This document shows, in pieces, positions 7,328-11,152 of a stretch of 11,152 nucleotides of DNA. Source of the stretch: Deltaproteobacteria bacterium (lineage in GTDB: Bacteria; Desulfobacterota; Desulfobacteria; Desulfobacterales; ETH-SRB1). The notes under the pieces are model-generated. The model worked only from the letters and a program-made list of their open reading frames with translations. It was not told the origin of the DNA and made no database searches. The stretch spans positions 1 to 11,152 of the forward strand of contig JAJSZO010000074.1 of assembly GCA_030262795.1 (NCBI GenBank). The letters run 5' to 3'. Position 1 is the first letter of the stretch, and every line of letters begins with the position of its first letter. The translations under genes and the position numbers were made by a program.

Positions 7328-7610
7328 ATGAGTAAAAAAAACCTTTAGGTCATAAAAATTACGGCTCCATCCCACACTTGCCAGGAAGTCGAATGGGGAT
7401 AGCAGACCACAAATGCCATGATGGGCAAAAACAGATTGTTTGTGTCGCATTACGAAACAAACACGATCGTTTATTGTTCAGGAAAAGCTTGATGGTTCAA
7501 ATGTTGGCGTTATACTGCTCAACAGCGAAGTAGTAGCGATAACTCGTGCCGGATATAGGGCACCATACGCTATGCACCATTCTTTTAATGCGTGGGTCTC
7601 CTTCTCGTTA
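7328..7610 (+). pseudogene. RNA ligase (Rnl2-like) remnant, two frameshifts and C-terminal truncation
   Basis: Three frames together rebuild the N-terminus of an ATP-dependent RNA ligase family protein. ATG at 7328 opens MSKK, then a shift at the A8 run (7334-7341) leads to GHKNYGSIPHLPGSRMGIAD and DHKCHDGQ. A second shift near 7470 (CGTTTATT, one T short) leads to FIVQEKLDGSNVGV and AITRAGYRAPYAMHHSFNAWV. K-L-D-G-S-N is nucleotidyltransferase motif I, with the Lys that takes AMP. Both lesions are single-base losses in homopolymers. After about 7610 the similarity stops and the frame ends at 7697, so the C-terminal motifs (III to V) are missing. The protein cannot be active as it stands. It marks the start of the degraded accessory region. 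Confidence 0.7.
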
Positions 7611-7889
7611 TTATCCAATAGTTGTATATCATTACTGTTTTCATATTATAAAGCTCGGAGAATGATGTTTCAAGCTTTTTTTTGCAACTTTCATTGATTT
7701 TTTTTCGTTATCATGCAATTTATAAAGGAGTTATACGGAAAACTATTTAATGACGTTATAGTTTTTGAAATATTCACTACCGTACACTTTTTTTAACTCT
7801 TTGTTAATATTGAAAAATATGATATTTTTTGGCTAAATATCTTACAATGCAATGACTTTTTATCTGATTTGCAGTAAAACTTTACTGTT
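7611..7889. other. AT-rich gap with a 16-bp dyad, no gene seen
   Basis: No supported coding frame is present beyond the tail of the broken RNA ligase frame. CAGTAAAACTTTACTG at 7872-7887 is a perfect dyad (7-bp arms, AC centre) just before the next reading frame and may be an operator. AAAGGAG at 7724-7730 resembles a ribosome binding site, but the nearest ATG behind it (7750) is followed by a stop after three codons. Base composition is clearly more AT-rich than the following 1.4 kb. Confidence 0.4.
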
Positions 7890-8249
7890 TTGGCGTTTCG
7901 TCCGACGATTAATTCCCTTTTGAGTAGAACCACCGAAGCTGAAATAGCCGGAGCGAAACTGAAGTTCGCCGACAAACTTTCTGAAACCCTTGATCCGGCG
8001 ATTAGGAGCGGCGATACAAAAAAGATCGAAGCAGTCGTACAAACGTTTCAGAAGGAGGCGGCTGGCGATGTAATTCGTTCTTTCTGGAGACCCGACGGGC
8101 GAAATATAAATTGAGAAAACGAACAAGTTCTTAGAGTCTCAATGGCTGCTAATAGGCTGGGAGACCAATCTATAACCTTATTTATGCTGGCCCCGCATTA
8201 CGCAAGCGCTCGGGAAAAAGCTGTTCGAGAACTCGAACTCGCAAGATAA
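7890..8249 (+). pseudogene. Uncharacterised reading frame interrupted by an in-frame UGA
   Basis: The frame from TTG 7890 reads to TGA at 8112-8114 (74 codons, ending FWRPDGRNIN). It then continues without shift through ENEQVLRVSMAANRLGDQ ... AREKAVRELELAR to TAA at 8247-8249. Both parts are charged, helix-forming and of similar composition, so they look like one domain of about 119 residues cut by a stop. No start with a good ribosome binding site is seen, and the N-terminus may also be lost. A separate small protein starting at ATG 8142 is possible, as is UGA recoding, though no selenocysteine context is evident. The family is not recognised. Its stop lies 10 nt before an attC-like site. 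Confidence 0.45.
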
Positions 8250-8259
8250 GTAATCCAGT

Positions 8260-8314
8260 GCCTAACCAACCGACTGAAGCTGACGGGAAAAAGTTCAGAG
8301 ATTTATCGTTAAAG
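8260..8314 (+). other. Degenerate attC-like recombination site
   Basis: GCCTAAC (8260-8266) fits the attC R'' core RYYYAAC. It is followed by CAACCGACTGAAGCTGACGG, which resembles an attC L'' arm. The opposite arms are poor: TTCAG near 8294 can pair with CTGAA, and GTTAAAG (8308-8314) only partly fits GTTRRRY. It follows the stop of the upstream frame by 10 nt, the normal attC position. It may be half a site left by recombination or decay. Confidence 0.35.
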
Positions 8315-8329
8315 GTGTGCCAGTTTGAA

Positions 8330-9202
8330 ATGTATATGGCCGGCCGCTTAGCCTTAGGCGAGAACGATAGAGTACGGTGTAAGAATGGGAGGCTCGCAAT
8401 AGTGTTTACAATAAACGAAGTGCTATTTGCTTTCTTTAAATTTCTATGGGCGGGCTTCCCGATAATATCGCGCCGGTACAGCGGCGAGGGAAGGCGCAGT
8501 ACTTGGTTGGGCTTACTATTTGCTTGCATCCTATTATTCCTGGGACTTACTGTGCTGGTGAATCACGCAGCCGCAGGGGACCCTATTGAGTTGCGCAGGA
8601 GATTGGATGACGCTGAGGCGAAAAGTATTGAAATAGGCAAGATAGTGGAAAAAGAAGGTGAGGTTGTGCGGGCCATACACAGGGCTACCGATCACGAACT
8701 TGAGCTACGATTGCGCAACCAGCACCGGAGAATTCTTCAAAAGATCGGGCAACTCAACAAATCGAAGCTTCGCATTCTCAGCGCAGCCGTCGAACTCCTG
8801 AGCGGCTACGAACCTGGCAGTTCAAGGGAGTTAGAAGCGGCGGTGCGCGAGGCACGGCGTCTCGTTGCGGCCCTTCGTCTGGAGCGGGATGCGATCCTCG
8901 TGGATCAGGGTTCATCCCACGAACTGGTAGTCGAGCTTGGAATAAACATCCTACTTGAAAGGGCAGAGGTGCGGCTACGCTTTTTATACGATGAGGAGCA
9001 GAAGTTCGCAATAGAGAGAGGGGTCGTGACAACGAGGATAGAAAAGACGGACAAGCCGGAGCTTCCTGAACCCGAGATAGAGAAAGCTTGGTTCGACCGC
9101 CAGGAGACGGCCGTGAAAGTGACGCTGATTGGTGCCATTGTGTCAGTCATCGCCAGTCTAACGGGCGTCATCGTGGCTATCATCAAGCGCCGTAGCTCAT
9201 GA
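8330..9202 (+). CDS. Uncharacterised membrane-anchored coiled-coil protein
   Basis: 290 residues, not recognised. Hydrophobic segments lie at about 23-46 (LAIVFTINEVLFAFFKFLWA...) and 58-81 (WLGLLFACILLFLGLTVLV). Then come about 180 residues rich in E/R/L heptads (such as IELRRRLDDAEAKS and LERAEVRLRFLYDEEQKFA) that should form coiled coil. A C-terminal segment at about 263-285 (VTLIGAIVSVIASLTGVIVAII) ends in KRRSS. This suggests a rod-like domain tethered at both ends. The frame is open from GTG 8258, but that start lies inside the attC-like site and lacks a ribosome binding site, so ATG 8330 is preferred with low certainty. GC content and codon use are higher than in the left half of the window, suggesting transfer. 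A good attC site follows 47 nt after the stop, consistent with a gene cassette. Confidence 0.6.
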   Translation: MYMAGRLALGENDRVRCKNGRLAIVFTINEVLFAFFKFLWAGFPIISRRYSGEGRRSTWLGLLFACILLFLGLTVLVNHAAAGDPIELRRRLDDAEAKSIEIGKIVEKEGEVVRAIHRATDHELELRLRNQHRRILQKIGQLNKSKLRILSAAVELLSGYEPGSSRELEAAVREARRLVAALRLERDAILVDQGSSHELVVELGINILLERAEVRLRFLYDEEQKFAIERGVVTTRIEKTDKPELPEPEIEKAWFDRQETAVKVTLIGAIVSVIASLTGVIVAIIKRRSS

Positions 9203-9249
9203 CAGGAAAAAGGTGATAGGGTTATTTCCTTGGCAGTGTGCCCACTATC

Positions 9250-9313
9250 GCCTAACCAGGCCTTCCAGACGACGCGCGAGACGTGGCGGCGCGGCTGAAG
9301 GCTATCGTTATGT
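9250..9313 (+). other. Integron attC site (64 bp)
   Basis: The R'' core GCCTAAC (9250-9256) fits RYYYAAC, and the R' core GTTATGT (9307-9313) fits GTTRRRY with one mismatch. Inside, GCCTTC (9260-9265) pairs with GAAGGC (9297-9302), and AG (9267-9268) with CT (9295-9296). C9266 is left unpaired, like the extrahelical base that sets strand choice in attC hairpins. A GC-rich imperfect stem follows. Length, core spacing and position 47 nt after a stop codon are all typical. Confidence 0.7.
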
Positions 9314-9471
9314 CCTTCGGAGAAAAAAAGCGGCAGAGCGAAATGTGCAATCAGATGTTGTCAGATGAACCGAAAAATGATAAAAAACCCTATCTGCGAA
9401 CAGGAAGAAGGGAAAGAACTATGAATCTGTCTGTAACCGAAAAGGTGAAGCTGTGTTCCGATGACGGCTGA
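9310..9471 (+). CDS. Short uncharacterised frame at the start of a cassette
   Basis: 53 codons from an ATG inside the R' core of the attC site. The product is basic and low-complexity (MSFGEKKRQSEMCNQML ..., ending LCSDDG), with no recognised domain and no good ribosome binding site. It may be a remnant or simply leader sequence of the cassette that carries the DUF6883-DUF4926 pair. The rest of the gap to 9524 shows nothing else. Confidence 0.18.
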   Translation: MSFGEKKRQSEMCNQMLSDEPKNDKKPYLRTGRRERTMNLSVTEKVKLCSDDG

Positions 9472-9524
9472 ACAAAATACGTTTCTCTCCGTATGACAAA
9501 CCCGCCGATAAAATTCACAGGACA

Positions 9525-9878
9525 ATGAAATTACCCAACGCTGAAAAAGCTTTTGTCGATATTGAAAAACTGAGCGGCTACTGCCTTAACTCCGCCCATG
9601 ACAGAGGCAAACACAAAGCCCGTTTGTTTTCCTCGGTTTTGGGACTGACTTCGGACAATGCCGAGGAACTGAGAAGAACTCTTCTTGAAGCCGCTCGGAA
9701 TCACGATGCGGAAACTAGCAGGGATGACCGCTATGGAAAACGATATGTGATTGATTTGACAATAATAACAGAAAAAGGGCAGGCGAAAGTGCGAAGCACA
9801 TGGATCATCCAAACTCACGAAAAATTTGCCCGGCTGACAAGCTGTTATATACTAAAGAGAAAGGAACCGGAAAAATGA
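9525..9878 (+). CDS. DUF6883 domain protein
   Basis: 117 residues that match the whole DUF6883 pattern: opening MKLPNAEKAFVDIEKLSGYC, then the H-x-RGKHKARLF core (25-35), LTSDNAEELRRTLLEAA, RYVIDLTI, and the closing VRSTWIIQTHEKFARLTSCY. The molecular role of this family is not established. It is often found as a stand-alone gene next to DUF4926, or fused to phage-head or toxin-like proteins, and its partner gene follows here. ATG 9525 matches the normal start of the family. The ribosome binding site (AGGA, 2 nt spacing) is poor. The stop TGA overlaps the next start as ATGA, indicating translational coupling. Confidence 0.85.
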   Translation: MKLPNAEKAFVDIEKLSGYCLNSAHDRGKHKARLFSSVLGLTSDNAEELRRTLLEAARNHDAETSRDDRYGKRYVIDLTIITEKGQAKVRSTWIIQTHEKFARLTSCYILKRKEPEK

Positions 9879-10093
9879 ATAATCCGTTAACATTGCTTGA
9901 TGTTGTGGCTCTCACTGAAAATTTGCCCGAATATGGCCTGCATCGCGGACAGGTGGGTACAGTCGTAGAAATTCTGGCTCCGAATGTTTACGAAGTGGAA
10001 TTCAGCGACGATGAAGGCCAGGCTTACGCTATGCAGGCTCTGAGCGCTGATCAGTTAATGGTATTGCATTATCATTTTCTCAAAGCGGCATAA
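9875..10093 (+). CDS. DUF4926 domain protein
   Basis: 72 residues of the DUF4926 family: LLDVVALTENLPEYGL, then RGQVGTVVEILAPNVYEVEF (residues 24-43), SDDEGQAYA, and ALSADQLMVLHY. The RGQVGTVVE turn and following strands look like a small beta-barrel (KOW/SH3-like), which suggests a binding rather than catalytic role; this is inference. Start ATG 9875 overlaps the stop of the DUF6883 gene by 4 nt (ATGA), with AAGGA 8 nt upstream, so both proteins are probably made together and may form a complex. Together they would form a two-gene cassette, between the attC site at 9250-9313 and the attC-like site at 10128. Confidence 0.87.
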   Translation: MNNPLTLLDVVALTENLPEYGLHRGQVGTVVEILAPNVYEVEFSDDEGQAYAMQALSADQLMVLHYHFLKAA

Positions 10094-10127
10094 TTTTTTA
10101 CAGAATGTCGAAGAAAAATCTGAAAAA

Positions 10128-10184
10128 GCATAACCAGCCAGTACTCGTGCCAAGATAAATCCGAAACCTTGGAATTGGTTATCG
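10128..10184 (+). other. Attc-like inverted repeat after the DUF pair
   Basis: GCATAAC (10128-10134) resembles an R'' core. ATAACCA (10130-10136) pairs perfectly with TGGTTAT (10176-10182), and CCAAG (10150-10154) with CTTGG (10168-10172). It begins 34 nt after the stop of the DUF4926 gene. The R' side (GTTATCG) fits GTTRRRY poorly. It may instead be the first helix of the group II intron that follows, if that intron starts at GTGCC (10147). Confidence 0.35.
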
Positions 10185-10191
10185 TTACCCA

Positions 10192-10560
10192 GTGGGTGAG
10201 AGCTGTAATGGCTTAAGTCCCACCTAACTGAAGTTCAGCCAACAGGTTAGTAGTGAAGTCTGCGGGCAAAACCAGAACGGGAAACCGGAATGGAAGTCCG
10301 AAGCCAGACGGAACAAGGTTACAGGCTCTGTATTGAGCCCCGAAAAATGTATAGTTGTGGACATTGGATAAGCTTCCGAGAAATCGGTAGCAAAAGCCGA
10401 CGCTATGTACTGAGTGGAAGGCAGCAGTCCTGAATACACTATGGCAAGTATTCAGGACACCACCGGGGTCTTAGACCAGGGCATGTATTCATAGGGGTAG
10501 CTCGGGAACTTGGGAGATCCAAATGTTTCCTTGCGTAAAAGAACGGTATTGGTTCAATAA
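10192..10560 (+). mobile_element. Group II intron 5' fragment (RNA domain I region), no reverse transcriptase
   Basis: The stretch lacks a good ORF on either strand but has the look of group II intron RNA. A GTGGG/GTGAG-type 5' end (10192-10200) is followed by a small hairpin and TTAAGTC (10213-10219), the same order and spacing as in Ll.LtrB (GUGCG ... UUAAGUC). Next come CAGCCAAC, many short GC stems, and near 10504 a segment readable as GNLGDPNVSLRKR, a phrase often seen just upstream of intron-encoded reverse transcriptases. The reverse transcriptase and domain V (AGC ... GUUC hairpin) are absent, and after about 10560 unrelated sequence begins. This is therefore a 3'-deleted relic. The exact 5' end is unsure; GTGCC at 10147 is an alternative. 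Confidence 0.6.
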
Positions 10561-10592
10561 CCACTTATGGTAACTTTTATTATTAACTCACT

Positions 10593-10859
10593 TTACCTTT
10601 TTACTGCCACATAATGCTGATCAAGAGCATGCCGTAGGTAAGATTTAATTACAGCCTGACGACTGATGTTTAATGCCGCTGCTAAGTTATCAAGCTCTTG
10701 GAGCATATCAAAAGTAAAATCCACATTAACTCTTTGTACTTTTTGTTTTTCAGGCGGTTTTATTTTAAATTCGTTTGTAAAAAATTGAGAAACATCATTA
10801 CCATTATCTGCCATATCCGCAATTTCATCAGCGGTAACTTTTTTAAATTCTTTCTTCAT
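10593..10859 (-). CDS. Ribbon-helix-helix (CopG-type) antitoxin of a BrnT-type module
   Basis: 88 residues. The C-terminal half is a ribbon-helix-helix DNA-binding fold: strand VQRVNVDFTF (41-50), helix DMLQELDNLAAAL, then NISRQAVIKSYLRHALDQHY (64-83). The N-terminal half (KKVTADEIADMADNGNDVSQFF) is the toxin-binding part seen in antitoxins paired with BrnT. Such proteins neutralise the ribonuclease toxin and repress their own operon as dimers. ATG 10859 lies inside the end of the upstream toxin frame (17-nt overlap), normal for toxin-first modules, with AAGG about 8 nt upstream. It appears intact although the toxin gene is broken. Confidence 0.8.
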   Translation of the reverse strand: MKKEFKKVTADEIADMADNGNDVSQFFTNEFKIKPPEKQKVQRVNVDFTFDMLQELDNLAAALNISRQAVIKSYLRHALDQHYVAVKR

Positions 10860-11121
10860 AAGCTTGCCTTTCTTGTTTGGTTACCTTCCAGAGCGTCACA
10901 AGGTGAATGTATTCGCCTGCCTCATCCTGTCTTGTTTCAAAAATAATCGAATAGAGCCGCCCATTTACCAACCTATTGCACGATATTGTTCAGGATCATC
11001 AGAGCGCTGATCAATAATGTGATAATGGTTCCAAATTTCCTGCGCTTCTTCAAATCCAATTTTTCTTTTTGCATTTTTTCTCAACAGTTCGCTTTTCTTT
11101 TTTGTCAAATTTGAATCGCAT
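10843..11121 (-). pseudogene. BrnT-family ribonuclease toxin, broken by two single-base indels
   Basis: The minus-strand frames join into a BrnT-like protein of about 92 residues. ATG 11121 opens MRFKFDKK; an extra A in an A6 run (near 11100) shifts to SELLRKNAKRKIGFEEAQEI and then the stretch DQRSDDPEQYRAIGW. A missing G at GGTTGGTAAATGGG (near 10967) then shifts to VNGRLYSIIFETRQDEAGEY ... LVTLWKVTKQERQAYEERI. F-E-E-A-Q, R-x-I-G and the final R-x-A-Y-E-E are BrnT landmarks. The two lesions cancel in length but would scramble or stop the protein in between. With both repaired the gene ends inside the antitoxin gene, as usual. A sequencing error cannot be excluded. Confidence 0.7.
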
Positions 11122-11152
11122 AGAGATAAAAATATAACAGTCATACCATAAT

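Noticed and set aside
8778..9186. Two minus-strand frames opposite the coiled-coil gene
   Set aside because: Arg/Pro/Ser-rich antisense shadows without start signals.
9800..10093. Longer version of the DUF4926 gene from 9800
   Set aside because: The family begins at MNNPLTLLDVVAL (9875), with a ribosome binding site and an ATGA overlap; the extension would overlap the DUF6883 gene by 79 nt.
10224..10439. 71-codon minus-strand frame
   Set aside because: Lies across the structured intron RNA on the opposite strand; its composition reflects RNA stems, not a protein.

Overview
The window looks like a moderately AT-rich chromosome segment from a Gram-negative environmental bacterium. It is most likely a member of the Desulfobacterota (sulfate-reducer-like), but this is inferred from gene content (an SLC13 permease with RCK_C domains, a cytidylate kinase-like protein with a BON-like tail, a UspA-like protein, stand-alone receivers, a PEP-synthase-like protein) and from sigma-54-type promoters. 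No marker gene is present to fix the taxon.

Left half, about 1-7186: an intact signalling, stress and transport locus. On the minus strand, in transcription order, lie a UspA-like protein (3508-3071), a DASS/SLC13 permease with two RCK_C domains (2910-1093), a cytidylate kinase-like protein with a BON-like tail (921-88), and the first 22 codons of a response regulator running off the left edge. Further upstream, also on the minus strand, is a single-domain response regulator (4238-3810). Divergent from it is an 872-residue phosphohistidine-type PEP-synthase-like protein (4568-7186) with ATP-grasp and swivelling His domains but no recognisable PEP/pyruvate barrel. The two upstream regions hold five copies of a dyad GTTTCA-N3-TGAAAC. 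Two of them lie about 90-160 bp upstream of a near-consensus sigma-54 promoter facing the usp gene. The other three lie upstream of a weaker sigma-54-like element facing the PEP-synthase-like gene. This suggests one enhancer-binding regulator controls both directions.

Intergenic gaps in the left half carry 7-bp-periodic, inverted repeats of the GGTTCAG / GGCTGAA type.

Right half, about 7187-11152: an accessory region full of broken genes and mobile-DNA traces. It holds a twice-frameshifted RNA ligase relic, a reading frame with an internal UGA, a membrane coiled-coil gene, a good integron-type attC site (9250-9313) with two weaker attC-like sites, and a coupled DUF6883-DUF4926 gene pair. These are followed by a 5' fragment of a group II intron without its reverse transcriptase, and by a brnTA-type toxin-antitoxin module on the minus strand with the toxin gene broken and the antitoxin intact. 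No integron integrase is visible, so this would be a cassette array lacking its integrase (CALIN-like). All four single-base indels detected are in this half, while the long genes in the left half are intact. That favours real decay over poor sequence quality.
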